Shown one piece after another: positions 20,595 to 31,539 of a DNA stretch of 64,000 bases. The position numbers and the translations under genes are program-made. Source of the stretch: Porphyra umbilicalis (Eukaryota; Rhodophyta; Bangiophyceae; Bangiales; Bangiaceae); assembly GCA_002049455.2 (NCBI GenBank), contig KV918853.1, positions 124,001 through 188,000 of the forward strand, given 5' to 3'. The notes below the pieces were generated by a model. The model saw only the letters and a list, made by a program, of their open reading frames with translations. It made no database searches and was not told the origin of the DNA. How positions within the stretch are numbered: position 1 is the first letter of the stretch; every line of letters begins with the position of its first letter.

Positions 20595-21962
20595 TCAAGC
20601 CGTCTCCATGAGCTTTTCGAGCTGCGTCTCAAAGTGGGCGCGCATGGAGATAGAAATCATGTGAGAGGGGTCCTCGGTCACCGACGCGCGAGCGCCCTTG
20701 AGCGGTCTCCACGCGGCGCCCATCGCCTCAGCGTTGTCGAACGCGTCCGCCGCCCGCCTCCCAGATGCATCGCGGCCGTCCGCACCAGAAGAGCTCCCCA
20801 TGCCCACTAGCGCCGCCGTCAAACAGTCAATACCGGCGATTGTCACCTCAGCTTGTCGGCCCCGCTTACGAGAAGCGGGGGTAGCGGATCCCGGGTGCCC
20901 CGGCCCGCGGCCAACGGCCGCGCTGCAGGGCAGACCCCCTTCCGCTTGCGCAGCTTGCGGTAGCGTCTGGAGCACGAAATCAACCGACGGGTTGTTAAAA
21001 AGAAGGCAGTGCAAGTACAGGAGTTGATGATCCCCTTTGATGTAGTCCTTAAAGATCCCACCCTCCAGCTGGCCGCTGCGGGTGTCGTTGGCGTAGGCCT
21101 TGGTATAGTTAGAGCGCACCGCCCGGTAGGTCGACTCCAATTTGGAAGCGTCGCGCCGGCACGTGAAGTGTGTAGGGTCCATGCCGCGCAAGTCTGATAG
21201 GAGTACTCCGTCCACAGGGTTCACGCGCGTGGGCATGTAGTCGAGATTGTTGAACGCGGGGGCGAGCACAGCTTCCCACAGGACTTCACGTGGCTTGTCC
21301 AACTCGCTACGCGAAAGGGGCTGGTTGTCCGCTTGCACGGCGCCAAAGTGGGTCGGGTCTGTCACAACGTGGACCAGGCGAGCCCAGTCGTTGCCACTGA
21401 AAGCGGGTCCACGACCGACCGCCATAGGCGGGGCTTGTACGGCAAGAGCACCCGATGTGGCAGAGCTACCACCACCGGAGCTGGCTTGAGTGAGAGAAGG
21501 CCCCAGTGTCGGTGCCGCGGCGCCCGCAGTGACCGGCACACCGCGCCTGAGCGTCGAGGGAGCCGCGAGATCGACATGGTCAATCATGGCCTCGAGCTCC
21601 TCATTGTTGATGTGCTGCTCCGCCATAGAGACGAGGGCGACGGCGCGCTTGTCCGCCGTATTGGTCTGCATCCTGCCTCGGATATGCAGGACGCGCATCA
21701 CCGTCCGCAGCTCTACTGCTGACAGCTTCTCGAGGAAGGCTGAGGCCTTGTCATGGTCAAACGTGCCGTCGGCGGGATCGGAGGCGACGGAACCAACGGA
21801 GTCGGACGCCGCGGCGGCAATAGCCGGTGTGACGGCGGCAGGGGTGCCCGCAGGCTGTGTCCCCAAGCTAAAGCGAAACACATCGTCATCGTCCTCCTCT
21901 TCGCCGGCGTCCGGGCCAGGCACGACGAACTGGGTGTTAGAATGGGGAGGGGGGAGTGCCAT
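20595..21962 (-). CDS. Hypothetical 455-residue protein, SAP-like and Myb/SANT-like parts
   Basis: An intact ATG-to-stop frame. The N-terminus is acidic and low complexity (EEEDDDD). Residues about 95-140 (FLEKLSAVELRTVMRVLHIRGRM) look like a SAP-type helix-extended-helix, which usually binds DNA. Residues about 195-330, with DWARLVHVVTDP, ALAPAFNNLD-like and KLESTYRAVRSNYTKAYAND..SGQ segments, resemble the Myb/SANT-like proteins common in oomycete and algal genomes. A basic RKRGRQ cluster could be a nuclear signal. It is convergent with the Harbinger transposase 1.5 kb away and could be the accessory DNA-binding protein of such an element, but the distance makes that uncertain. Confidence 0.55.
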   Translation of the reverse strand: MALPPPHSNTQFVVPGPDAGEEEDDDDVFRFSLGTQPAGTPAAVTPAIAAAASDSVGSVASDPADGTFDHDKASAFLEKLSAVELRTVMRVLHIRGRMQTNTADKRAVALVSMAEQHINNEELEAMIDHVDLAAPSTLRRGVPVTAGAAAPTLGPSLTQASSGGGSSATSGALAVQAPPMAVGRGPAFSGNDWARLVHVVTDPTHFGAVQADNQPLSRSELDKPREVLWEAVLAPAFNNLDYMPTRVNPVDGVLLSDLRGMDPTHFTCRRDASKLESTYRAVRSNYTKAYANDTRSGQLEGGIFKDYIKGDHQLLYLHCLLFNNPSVDFVLQTLPQAAQAEGGLPCSAAVGRGPGHPGSATPASRKRGRQAEVTIAGIDCLTAALVGMGSSSGADGRDASGRRAADAFDNAEAMGAAWRPLKGARASVTEDPSHMISISMRAHFETQLEKLMETA

Positions 21963-23009
21963 GCTGTGGATCTAGAGGTTCTCGTGGTACTGGCACAATG
22001 GCGGTAGACGGTTGTGGAGGAAGAGGGCGGCGTTGGCAAGCTGGTGGGTACATGTCGTACTGGGCGCCCGGCAGACGACTGCAAGTGGGAGGTGTGAGGC
22101 ATGGACCTACCAAGGAGTGGGTGCGTCGGCCGGCACGCGCTGTGTGCGTGCATGAGTCGCACGCCCCCGCCTCCCAACGGACCAGGCTTTGCATGCGCCT
22201 CGTGCCTATTGGCACCTGCTCCGTTGCCACGGAGTGCCCGTTCCCCTAGATGCGCACATGCAGTGCCCCCCCCTTGCCTCGTGTGGCACACGCGTGGCGT
22301 CTCTGACGGCATGCGCCCGGCACTGCAGCTACCGCACAGCCCCATTCATCCCGTGTCGTGAATCAATACTATTTGCATCCTTTGATCCGCTTGATGCAAT
22401 CCCGAGAGGCACACGCTTGTCCAATCATTCGTGCGGAGTCGTCGGCGGCCCAAATGGGAGTTTCCTTTCCAAGCACGTTCACGTGTGCGAGATATAGAAA
22501 AACATCTCGCACACGTGAACGTGCTCGGCCCAGAAGGGCCAAATCAGCCGGTTTGGGCTGATAATTCCTTCGTGCGCGGGATCCCATAATCTCACGATTA
22601 CGGCCTAAAGTGGTCAAAGCGATTGGAGCGTGATTGGAACGACGCACTCCCATTGGCTAGCACGTGTCTGAGCACGCCGTGCACGCGCAGTGTAGAATGG
22701 GCCTTACCTGTCCCCGTACAGCCTGGAAACCAACATCAGCTCATCTTTTTTTCTGCACTTCTGGCGAGGAAACAGTAGAAAACCTCAAAATCTCCCGTGG
22801 GCAGCTTGCTCCGTGCGAACAACAGCGGATCCAGCGGCAACAAACAGTGAGTTCTGCTGGATGCAAGGTCCTGGCACAGAATGCGGGCTTTCTATTGGCT
22901 TCGATGCCTTCTTACTGTCGTTTTAAACCAATAGAGTGCTCTTATATAGAGTCAGTCTCGGTCTCTGTCCCCCAGGACAAAATTCAGGGATCAGCAATAG
23001 AATAGACAC
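21963..23009. other. Intergenic, no gene seen; contains a 22-bp perfect hairpin
   Basis: No convincing coding frame. The main structure is the hairpin at 22472-22525. Two smaller inverted repeats follow (GGCCC-AGAA-GGGCC, and ATCAGCC/GGCTGAT). Confidence 0.5.
22472..22525. repeat. Perfect 22-bp inverted repeat with 10-nt loop
   Basis: Arms 22472-22493 and 22504-22525 are exact reverse complements, and the loop is ATAGAAAAAC. Each arm contains CACGTG. It could be a MITE remnant, a small-RNA hairpin or a protein-binding site. Confidence 0.85.
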
Positions 23010-24079
23010 TAGTGTCTACTGTATTCTACCATGAGTGCGACTCAATTGAGCCATCCCTTTGACTCATTTGAGTCTCAACAGAAATCGTCGATCCCAGCGT
23101 TCCTACATATGAGAATGGCCGATTTGGTGCCTACGAACTGACGTCGATGCGCTTCCAGAGAAAACTAGGGGGTGCCAAACCACCGGCTCCAGCTCCACGG
23201 AAGGGCAACCCCCTCAGCCCGATGTCTACAGAAAGAAACAGTCTTGAACGCACCAGGAAAGCCTATTTTGATGGGTTCGACGTCGACCCTCCGCTCCCCC
23301 CCCCCACCAGATGGCGAGAAAACGGCGATTTCATCTTGCAAATGCCAGTGCACCGAGCCCTGTCGACCTCGCCGGTGACCCTTTGCTCTCGCTCCCTGCA
23401 GTGGATAATGGCCACCGCGGGCTTGGACGGCTGTTGGTACACCCTGCTGATACTCTGAACACTACAGGAACTGGCAGCACCTCGACCAGTGGTGGATTGA
23501 GTGGCCCTAAAACAGAGGGTGGTAGACGCCACAGGCCAGCCTTCGTCCCGCTCCGCCCCTCTCCCCTCACCGTATATTACCTCCCCTTGTGTTCCCAATC
23601 TCTTGTCTCTGGGGCTCTCAGACCGCCCTCATGGTGTTGCTCGCCTTTTAGGACCACCTGTCCCCCCCCTGCCTGCATTCGTGCTCGCTGCCCCTGGAAG
23701 GGAAACCACCACGTAGGAGGTTGGGAAGATGTGGGAAACAGCCTCATCTGTAGATGCTGCGTGGTCCGTGAGTCTGCCTGGAGTGTTTCCGAGCTTCAGG
23801 GACTGGGGCACAGCAGAAAGCGACGAACTGGAGACAGCCTGCTGCCCTCAAGGCGGACGCCCTGAACGCGGAAAAAGTTGACGCTTCCATGCGTCCTGAG
23901 GAAAATTGACTGTGAGTTACAGCTCGGGTCGTTCGCCCAAGACTAAACAGCCACCGCTGAGTCTATTTCCGTCGTCAGAATCGGCGTCTGACGAACTGTT
24001 CGTTCACGAGAGACCTCTCAAAATGCGACCCAATTGAGTCTTTGCGACTCAATTGAGCTATCTGGTAGAATAGACACTA
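23010..24079. mobile_element. Non-autonomous hAT-like element, 1.07 kb
   Basis: The left end is TAGTGTCTACTGTATTCTACC and the right end GGTAGAATAGACACTA. Inside each end are palindromes of the form GACTCAWTTGAG (23038 and 23067 on the left; about 24024-24056 on the right). About 100 bp inside the left end (GTCGATCCCAGCGTTCCT and GGTGCCTAC) matches the left end of the 4.45-kb hAT element at 51572. It encodes no transposase. An exact 8-bp target duplication is not evident. The left flank is itself TAGAATAGACAC, so the end sits in a head-to-head palindrome. Confidence 0.7.
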
Positions 24080-24987
24080 GAGAGCTGGTGAGTCGGCGCG
24101 TTCAACGGCGTGCCCCACTGTAGGCGTTTTTGTATGTTTTTACCAAATCTCACAAAGAAAGAGCGAGCGTGCTGTTGAGTGCTACCGAAGTCGATTTTCG
24201 GCGTCCACACTGTGAATTTCCCACACTAGCCGCGATGGTGAAAAACTGGTACAGTTGTGAAAAACTGGTGCCAGACGGATACGAGTCCGGCGCTCGCGAG
24301 GTCGCACAAGAAGGCTCGGTCAAGGGACAATGACAGCGGCGAGGCAGTGGAACCGCCGCCTGTCCATCGACTTGATGATTAGGAGTTGCCGACCACGTCA
24401 ATAACACTCGCGAGCATGTCGTCGTCGCCTATCCGCTGAGGAGCCCGGCGGCCTGAGAGAGCAGGCCTGTATAGGAACATCCACGCCCGGATGTCTATTC
24501 TTGTGTCCTCGTTTATACATTGTCGTACAGTGGGTCGTTCTATGACTAGGTACTCAATGTTGCTATCCAACGCGCTGGATCACGCACTCGACGAGGACTA
24601 TAGGTGCTGAAGTGGGACCGTCGTTGCTGCAGTGACGGACAGCCCCTCAATTCAGTTTTTAATAACGACAAAGCGACCGTACAGTACTGCAGCTGTCGCG
24701 AAGCGGGTGCTGCCGCTGGGTGCCCGAAAAGCCCCACCTCTGCACGCGATACGACCGCAGGGAGGCGGCCAGCGGCAGCACCCCCATGCGGCTTACCTAT
24801 TTGAACCTCTACACTTGAGTCTCTTGGCTCGTCCAGTGGCGGATGGGTATTGAAAGTCAAAAAGAGCGAAGCAACGTGTCGACTGCCAAGGGAAAGAACA
24901 AAAGACGGACCCAGTGAACAAGAGACAAAAGAACAGAGTAGAAAAAGAGAGGTACCACCACCCTCACCCGCTCCGCGTAATCACGGA
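24080..24987. other. Intergenic between the hAT-like element and the Ca2+-ATPase 3' end
   Basis: No gene seen. It includes the presumed 3' untranslated region of the Ca2+-ATPase next to 24988. Confidence 0.4.
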
Positions 24988-27900
24988 TCATACAGACGGC
25001 GTGTCATCGCTTGAGTCCGCTCCCTTGGAGCCCGGCGGAAGGCCTCCCCGCTGCACGACATTGACAAAAGCAACGGCGTGCACAAAGACACGCAACCGCA
25101 AGCGGGCGGCCTCTGGGTCGCCACCAACCGGCTGGGTGCGGGCGCGGAGGGAGTTGATCTTCTCCATATCCCCGTCGGTCGCCGCCAACTCGGCGGGCGT
25201 CGCATCGAGTGGCCCAGCCGCTGGGCTGACAAAGGGCCCCACCTCCGCGTTGTCCCGGTCGCGTTCCTCTTGCTCGGCAGCGAGCAGGTCCATCCCCTTG
25301 CGACGCCGCACGGGGAAATGGAGGAGCTTCTCGAGCTTGGACATCGCCAGTGGGTCCCCATCTTCGGGGCCGATACTCCACGAAAGTGGCCACAGGCGAG
25401 CGATGAAACCCATCGGCAAGATGAGGGCGCCCAGGACGATGGACGCAATCCACCCCGAACCGGGAATAGTCACAATTCGGATGGCACGGCCCACCGACGT
25501 GCTGCCGACTAGAAGCATTAGCAGCACCTGGATGATGGTGGTGATAATGATGATGGTCCCAAAGTAGTACGAATGGAAGATGCCCGCAAAGATGTTCTTC
25601 TCAGTGATGCGCCTCGCATTGATCTCTGAGAAGATCTGCATGAACACAAACGTGTTGAAGATAATGGACGGGATGATCTTGTGACAGTCATCATCGTTCT
25701 CCGCGCAAGTGATGTCAAAGATGCTGCCGCCGGCAAACTGAAGCACCAGACAGACGACCAACTGGTAAATGGAGAGGAAGATGATGTTGCGGTACATACC
25801 GCGGTTGATGAGCGGCGCAAAGCGGCCAAACGGCTTCTGCTTCATGAGGTCCGGGCGAGGAGGTTCGGTGGCGAGCGCGAGCGCGCCCATCGAGTCCATG
25901 ATCATGTTGACCCACAGCAGCGGCACGGGGCCGAGTGGGAGCTCCTCCCCAGCGCAGGCTGAGATGAAGTTAAGCGACACGGCCACGACGTTGACAACCA
26001 GCTGGAACTGGAGGAACTTGCGAATGGACCAAAAGACCGAGCGGCCCCAGAGCACGGCCTTTGCCATCGACTGGATGTTGTCGTCCAGGATGACAATGTC
26101 GCAAGCCTCCTTGGCCACCTCCGTGCCGGCCAAGCCGAGCGCAAAGCCGACATCGGCCTCCTTGAGGGCGGGCGCGTCGTTGGTACCGTCGCCTGTCACG
26201 GCCACAACCTCCCCCATCCGCTTGTGCTGCTTGACAAGAGCGAGTTTGTCCGTCGGTGTCGACCGGGCCAGCACCTGGATCTTGATGGCGACCGCGTCGA
26301 GCTCCTCCTGCGACATCTTTCGGAAGGACGGCCCGTCGAGCACGACGCCGCCCTCGTCCAGTATACCCGCCTCGCGCGCAATGAAGCTGGCCGTCAGCAC
26401 GTTGTCGCCCGTCACCATCCGCACGTTCACACCAGCGCCCTTGAGCAGCCGCACCGCCTCGAGCGTTTCGGGCCGGATGGGGTCCTTGATGCCAACGACG
26501 CCAAGGAGCGTCATGTTGGTCTCGGGCGCCGTATCCCAAAACACCTTGTCATCGAGTGGCACCTCCACGTCGCGGTACGCCAGGAGTAGGGTGCGAAGGC
26601 CGCGCTCCGCCAGGCGGTCCACGTTGAGCACCAGCGCCGCGCGGTCGGCAGCGGTGAACGGCGCAATGTGACCGTCGAGCTCCATCTGGTACGACAACAG
26701 CGGCGCGAGCATTTCGGGTGCGCCCTTGGTGTGCAGCCGCTGCACGCCCGGCCGGCCGGGCAGCGCAGACGTGCTGCTCATCCGCTTGCGTGTCGAGTCA
26801 AACAGCCAGATGCGCGTCGGCGGGGCGGCCACCCGCACGGCAGCATACGAGTAGCCCCACGACTCGATCAGCTGCAGTAGCGCGCACTCGGTTTTGGAGC
26901 CGAGGTGCTCGACGAGGCCATTGGGCTTGACCTGCAGGTTGGCCTGACTGTTGACGGCCACGTTGACCGCAAAAACCTCGCGGAAGGTGCGGGAGAGGCC
27001 TGACTCGGTCCCCGCGCCGGCCACATCGGTGGGCGAAAAGACCGCGCCGACCTCGGCAGGCTCCCCAATCACGGCCTTTGCGACCGCGGCAGGCTTGTCG
27101 GGGACCGAGGGGTCGCGCGCAGCCAGGCCTTCCGCCTGGTGAAGGAACTTGACGCCCCCGAGGTATGACTCGACAACCGTCATCCGGTTGGCCGTCAGCG
27201 TGCCCGTCTTGTCCGCGTTGAGCTGCGTCGCGGAGCCCATCGTCTCGCACGCCTCGAGCCGCCGCACAAGGTTCATGTCCTGCATCATCTTCTTCTGTGC
27301 AAACGCCAGGCCGAGCGTGATGGCCAGGGGTAGGCCCTCGGGGATGGCCACCACCACAATTGTCACCGAGTCGATGAAGAACTTGAGCACCTGCGTGCCG
27401 TCCCAGGCACCGTCCTGCGCCGACTCGACAATCCACCGAAGCATGGAGACGGCAAACGTCAGCGTCGCCATGACAATGCCAATCTTACCAATGTTCCACG
27501 CCAGCCGGTCCAGCCGCTTCTGCAGCGGCGTGTCGACCGGCTCCTCAATGAGCTTGGAGAGGATGATGCCCCACTGTGAGTGCGTGCCGGTGGCGACGAC
27601 CACCAAGTGGCCGACGCCCTCCGAGATGGTCGTGCCCGATAGCAAGAACGGGTCCGACTCCTCATCGTCGGGGCCCATCCACACGTCCTTGCCAATGTCA
27701 ATCGGTTCGCCGGTCATGGCCGACTCGTTGGTCTTGATCTTGGACGACTCAATGAGCAAGCCGTCAGCGGCGAGCTTGTCACCCGCCGCCACCTTGAGGA
27801 TGTCCCCCACCAGCAGCGAGTCGGCCGGGATGGACACCGTCTCCCCGCCGCGGCGAACGGTCACCTCGTAGTTGTCCTTGACCGAGTTGAGCTCCCGGAA

Positions 27901-28356
27901 CTTGCGCTCCTTGCTGTAGTCAATCGACGCTTGGACGACAACGACAACCAACACGACGAGCACAATGGCAATGCCCTCCAGGTAACCAAACTCCTCCCGC
28001 TTGTCGGGCAGCGCGACGCCCAACACGAGCGACACGACCGCGGCGACGCACAGGATGATGATGGTCAGGTCCTTAAAGGCGGCGAGCAACAGGAAAAAGA
28101 AGGATTTGGGGTCTGGATACACGAGCTGGTTCGTGCCGAACGCTTCGGCGCGGGCCGACAGGGAGCCCCCATCCTCGGCCAGTTCCTCCCTGCTCAGGCC
28201 CGCGGGGCTGGTGTGCAGCGCGTCAAGCAGCCCGTCCATGCCGCCAATAGACGCCAGCCACGCCGTGTCGCGGCCCTCAATCATGTCCGCCAGCGCCTGT
28301 TGCTTGACTCCAAAGTCATGCTGGCGCGCCACGCCCCGCTCCGCGTCGCCATCCAT
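24988..28356 (-). CDS. Plasma-membrane-type Ca2+-transporting ATPase (P2B)
   Basis: Intronless frame of 1145 codons from 28425. The start is taken at ATG 28356 (GCCACGATGG context, MDGDAERG), giving about 1122 residues, normal for the family. Landmarks in numbering from 28425: N-terminal FGVKQQALADM and GGMDGLLDALHT as in PMCAs; TGE 238-240 (A domain); PEGLPLA 362-368 (TM4 Ca2+ site); DKTGT 405-409 (phosphorylated Asp); KGAPE 567-571; TGDN 672-675; GDGTNDAPAL 745-754; WVNMIMD 838-844 (TM6 Asn and Asp Ca2+ ligands). Ten membrane segments are plausible. The tail has a basic amphipathic stretch (RLRLRVFVHAVAFVNVV) that could bind calmodulin. It exports Ca2+ from the cytosol using ATP, at the plasma membrane or vacuole. 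Confidence 0.95.
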   Translation of the reverse strand: MDGDAERGVARQHDFGVKQQALADMIEGRDTAWLASIGGMDGLLDALHTSPAGLSREELAEDGGSLSARAEAFGTNQLVYPDPKSFFFLLLAAFKDLTIIILCVAAVVSLVLGVALPDKREEFGYLEGIAIVLVVLVVVVVQASIDYSKERKFRELNSVKDNYEVTVRRGGETVSIPADSLLVGDILKVAAGDKLAADGLLIESSKIKTNESAMTGEPIDIGKDVWMGPDDEESDPFLLSGTTISEGVGHLVVVATGTHSQWGIILSKLIEEPVDTPLQKRLDRLAWNIGKIGIVMATLTFAVSMLRWIVESAQDGAWDGTQVLKFFIDSVTIVVVAIPEGLPLAITLGLAFAQKKMMQDMNLVRRLEACETMGSATQLNADKTGTLTANRMTVVESYLGGVKFLHQAEGLAARDPSVPDKPAAVAKAVIGEPAEVGAVFSPTDVAGAGTESGLSRTFREVFAVNVAVNSQANLQVKPNGLVEHLGSKTECALLQLIESWGYSYAAVRVAAPPTRIWLFDSTRKRMSSTSALPGRPGVQRLHTKGAPEMLAPLLSYQMELDGHIAPFTAADRAALVLNVDRLAERGLRTLLLAYRDVEVPLDDKVFWDTAPETNMTLLGVVGIKDPIRPETLEAVRLLKGAGVNVRMVTGDNVLTASFIAREAGILDEGGVVLDGPSFRKMSQEELDAVAIKIQVLARSTPTDKLALVKQHKRMGEVVAVTGDGTNDAPALKEADVGFALGLAGTEVAKEACDIVILDDNIQSMAKAVLWGRSVFWSIRKFLQFQLVVNVVAVSLNFISACAGEELPLGPVPLLWVNMIMDSMGALALATEPPRPDLMKQKPFGRFAPLINRGMYRNIIFLSIYQLVVCLVLQFAGGSIFDITCAENDDDCHKIIPSIIFNTFVFMQIFSEINARRITEKNIFAGIFHSYYFGTIIIITTIIQVLLMLLVGSTSVGRAIRIVTIPGSGWIASIVLGALILPMGFIARLWPLSWSIGPEDGDPLAMSKLEKLLHFPVRRRKGMDLLAAEQEERDRDNAEVGPFVSPAAGPLDATPAELAATDGDMEKINSLRARTQPVGGDPEAARLRLRVFVHAVAFVNVVQRGGLPPGSKGADSSDDTPSV

Positions 28357-29335
28357 CGTGGCCTGTCGATCACAACAGGCCGACAACGACGCCGGTGGCC
28401 GCCGTCCCCTCCGCGATGCACACACCCTCCCCGCCGGTCACCCCGCCGGTCGTCAGCGGCCCACGAGTCCGCCCACCGCCGCCGCACGTGTCTACCCGCT
28501 CCGTGCCGCAAGGTCCTCAGTCGGCCACCACCGGTGCCACCTCTACCCAGACGGGAAGCTCGAGTCCCGGGCCGCAGGTGCGTGCGCGCCCGGCCGCAAC
28601 GGCAGCTGGTACAAGGGGGCTACACCCCGTACCCCTCGTGGCACCCCGGTGGTGAACAGTGCCGCCAGCCGCCAGCCGCACCCGCACCCCAGGCGAACGC
28701 CACAATCGGCCGCCAACGGGGCGGGGCGGCGACGGGGGGCCGCAGGCACCCCCGACCAGCACCGCCGCGACGCACGCCTCCACCCCAGACCACGCAGGCA
28801 ACAGTCCGCTGCCACGCGCCCAAGCCGCCACCGGGTCGCTTCGACGCACCCCCCCCCCCCCACGCCGCCGCCGCCACCGCCGCCGCTGCCGCCACAGTAG
28901 AGATTTTACTGCCGTGCCAGCGCCGCCAACCCACGGCCGCCGGTCGACGCCACCGCGAGCGACACCACGCGGCCGCACGCGTGTCGGTGGGACGCCGCCA
29001 GGCCCCGCGCGCGCACCCCCCCCCCTCGCAAACGCGCTCTCCGCGAGCCCTCCCGGCCAATGTCCACGGAAAGCGCCGCCGCGGCAGCAGCTGAGAAAGC
29101 AAAGGCGCGCGGGGCGCTCGGAGCGCAACGCAATCGCGGAGGAAGGAAGCCGCGCCGGGTGGGTCGAGGCTGCAGCCTCGAGCAGCGCTGCAAGGCCGCG
29201 CCAAAGAGAAGCCCCCCCTCCACCTTGTTCCCACAGAACGAAGACGAAACTGGGTGGGTACGGCAAGGCGAGAGGAGCGCGCGGACAGCCACGACAGTGA
29301 GGCTCGAGGGAGTTATGGGAGCGCCCAACGCCCGG
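28357..29335. other. Upstream region of the Ca2+-ATPase; C-rich, no gene seen
   Basis: Presumed promoter and 5' UTR of the minus-strand Ca2+-ATPase. Very GC-rich, with a 14-C run and a CCG trinucleotide stretch near 28850-28900. The long frames here are Pro/Arg or Gly/Ala low complexity on both strands and look non-coding. Confidence 0.5.
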
Positions 29336-29338
29336 TAA

Positions 29339-29890
29339 GAGCGTCTCCACCAATGGCTCCAACCGTCCAAACAGCCAAACGTGGCACCGTTTGGCCGTTT
29401 GGACGGTTGGAGCACTGGTGGCTGGGATCCGCTCCAAAACTAGGGTGTGACGGGGCTGTGACGGCCCATAAATAGACCGGTTCACATTTTCTAATCCGTT
29501 AATGCATCTCGTGGTGGCCTCGCGGGATCGCCCTTCTTTTGGAGCTTGAACGGCAGCGCCACTCCAAACAGGCCTGTTTGGAGACGCCCCGAGTCGTTTG
29601 GCCAACCCCTGGTTCCCTGTTCGAACCACGAAAGCCAATGGAAAGCGTGACCCGTGGCTTGCAGACAGTTGCGAGACGATCTGGCAGTCATGGAGATTCT
29701 CTGTAGTGCATCTGTGGGAATACTGGCGTGCCACAAAAGAGGCCCACCGCCAGAGACGTCGAGACGAGCCCAAGCTTGAGACGTGATCTGCGTAGTTTTA
29801 GCTCTGCGTTTGGAGAGCCAGTGACAGCACCACACGTTGTGCACACGTGGCCGTTGGGTTGGACGGTTGGCTCCATTGGTGGAGATGCTC
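29339..29890. mobile_element. 552-bp PIF/Harbinger (Tourist-like) MITE
   Basis: It is flanked by TAA at 29336-29338 and 29891-29893. The terminal inverted repeat starts GAGCGTCTCCACCAATGG on the left and the reverse complement GAGCATCTCCACCAATGG on the right. Homology continues through CCAACCGTCCAA, about 35 bp in all. A TAA duplication with GAGC ends is typical of PIF/Harbinger elements. There is no coding capacity. Inside are a near-perfect hairpin at 29347-29422 (the left TIR has its own inverted copy) and a perfect 22-bp palindrome at 29562-29583. Two PIF/Harbinger transposase relics lie elsewhere in the window. Confidence 0.88.
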
Positions 29891-29893
29891 TAA

Positions 29894-31539
29894 CGGCACT
29901 CCAGGGACGAGGGACGAAGCGTGAATGCAAGGCCCAGTGGATTGCGGCAGCTGTGAACGCCTCCATCGCGCCGGACCCGTCAGGAGCTCGGGATGGCGGC
30001 CCAGGGTCCCAACAGAGGACACGACGGACAGTTGAGATGTGGAATCTTTTGAAAAGATTCCAATGGGTCCTCAGCCGTAAGCAAGCGTCAAGCAACAGCT
30101 CTCAAACGGCCAATTGCAATAGTCAAACTTCGAGTGCCGTGGAGAAACCGGTGGTCGAGAAGGAGGGCACGTATCCCGAAGTCGATCTTAAACGCCAGCC
30201 CGCGGGCCGCTTCCACGAACTATTGGGTGCTGCCTCGCCGTGGGAGTCCCGCCGAACGGCACTGCCAGACCGGGGCTATCGTGGACCTCGACGGAGGCGG
30301 AGGCCCAATCGCGACCAGAGCAGCTACATACGAAGGAGTGTCGCAGGACTAGCATACACCGACCGGCCTGGCTCCGATCACAAATGAGGCAGAGAGGCAA
30401 CCGCGCGCGGGGGCCCTGACCGTCATGTACGGCAACAAGGCCATCTCATCCCAGATACGTGGCCACCAGCTGGGCAGCAGGACGGAGAGCACAGCTCAGT
30501 GAGTGGGAATCACGAGCGCGAGTGTAAGGTGCGTTTGCATCTCAGCGCACCCATTGGGGCCTCTTGGAACGGATGCTCGGTAGATCGTTAGATTGCTGGA
30601 CGGGGCTGTCAATGTGGACTGCTCCACGGCCCACTAAAGGCTGCACTGCTACAAGAGATAGCTGTCGATGGGGGTCAGGGCCCCAGCCAAAGCAGATCAG
30701 AGTACGACATGGATGCAACATCATGGGGTGCGCGCGTTCGGATGCTGACGTTTTGCACCTCGTGCCTCTCGTCCGGCAGCACATGGTGCAGGTCTAATTG
30801 GGACACGTCAGCGTACCTCCACGGTGACTGGCCACCCAAGAGGTGCGTGGCCGTAGCCGAGATGCATCTGCCTCACAGCGGCGGCCGCAATGGAAAAGAT
30901 ATGGTACGACCTACTGGATTCAGCTGCGGAACTCGCCTGTCCCAGTCACCGCGGCCATACCTCACCTTCGCGTACGCTTTCCCTTTCGCGCGGAAGCCTC
31001 ACTCTTTGCAAGGTCTCTCATACGCCAGTCGTACTCGAAGTGCGTCGAATCTCGGTCAGCATGGCACAGTGAGCCAAATGAATCAGTCGATCTTTCATGA
31101 ACGCGACATACGATACAGTGGATTTTCGCTGAAAAATCCGGAGTGGTTCAGTGTTGCAAACAGGCCATTTGATCGGCTAAGCTGTGACGTGGGCGCAGCT
31201 CATTGGCTGCATTCTTGTTTGTTGCCGACAGGGACTGAAAATCAGAAAAAGGGGCGTTTCCAGCCCGCGAGGGAAACGGCCTCTGGGGACACCTTCATGC
31301 TCCTGCCTTTTGCTCCTGCTCTGCTCGACGAGGAGACCAGCCGGTCTGCCGGCAGCGGCGCGGACAGCGTTGCAGGACTACCGCACCTCCCCCCCACCCG
31401 TAACGTCGACCGTACGGAAACCCCGGTCTCCATCCTCCCCCCCCCACCTCTTTCCTCCGTTTCTTGGCGTCGGCCCAGTGACCGCCCACCCCGCCTGCGC
31501 CCGTTCTTCATTTCTGACGGCGGCGGCGCGCGCGGCGGC
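29894..31539. other. Intergenic before the PARP16-like gene, no gene seen
   Basis: Only short frames with no recognisable motif. The last few hundred bases are presumably promoter and 5' UTR of the gene starting at 31540. Confidence 0.4.

Noticed and set aside
23002-24087. 8-bp target duplication for the small hAT-like element
   Set aside because: Flanks atagacac and gagagctg do not match, so insertion-site duplication cannot be claimed.
25081-28300. Several plus-strand frames of 90-390 codons
   Set aside because: They are shadows of the minus-strand Ca2+-ATPase with no domains of their own.
28356-28425. Starting the Ca2+-ATPase at 28425
   Set aside because: The extra 23 residues are Arg/Cys-rich and unlike the family, while ATG 28356 has a good context and a family-like N-terminus.
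28659-29300. Overlapping frames of 100-400 codons on both strands
   Set aside because: C-rich and CCG-repeat sequence keeps all frames open; composition is Pro/Arg or Gly/Ala with no motif.
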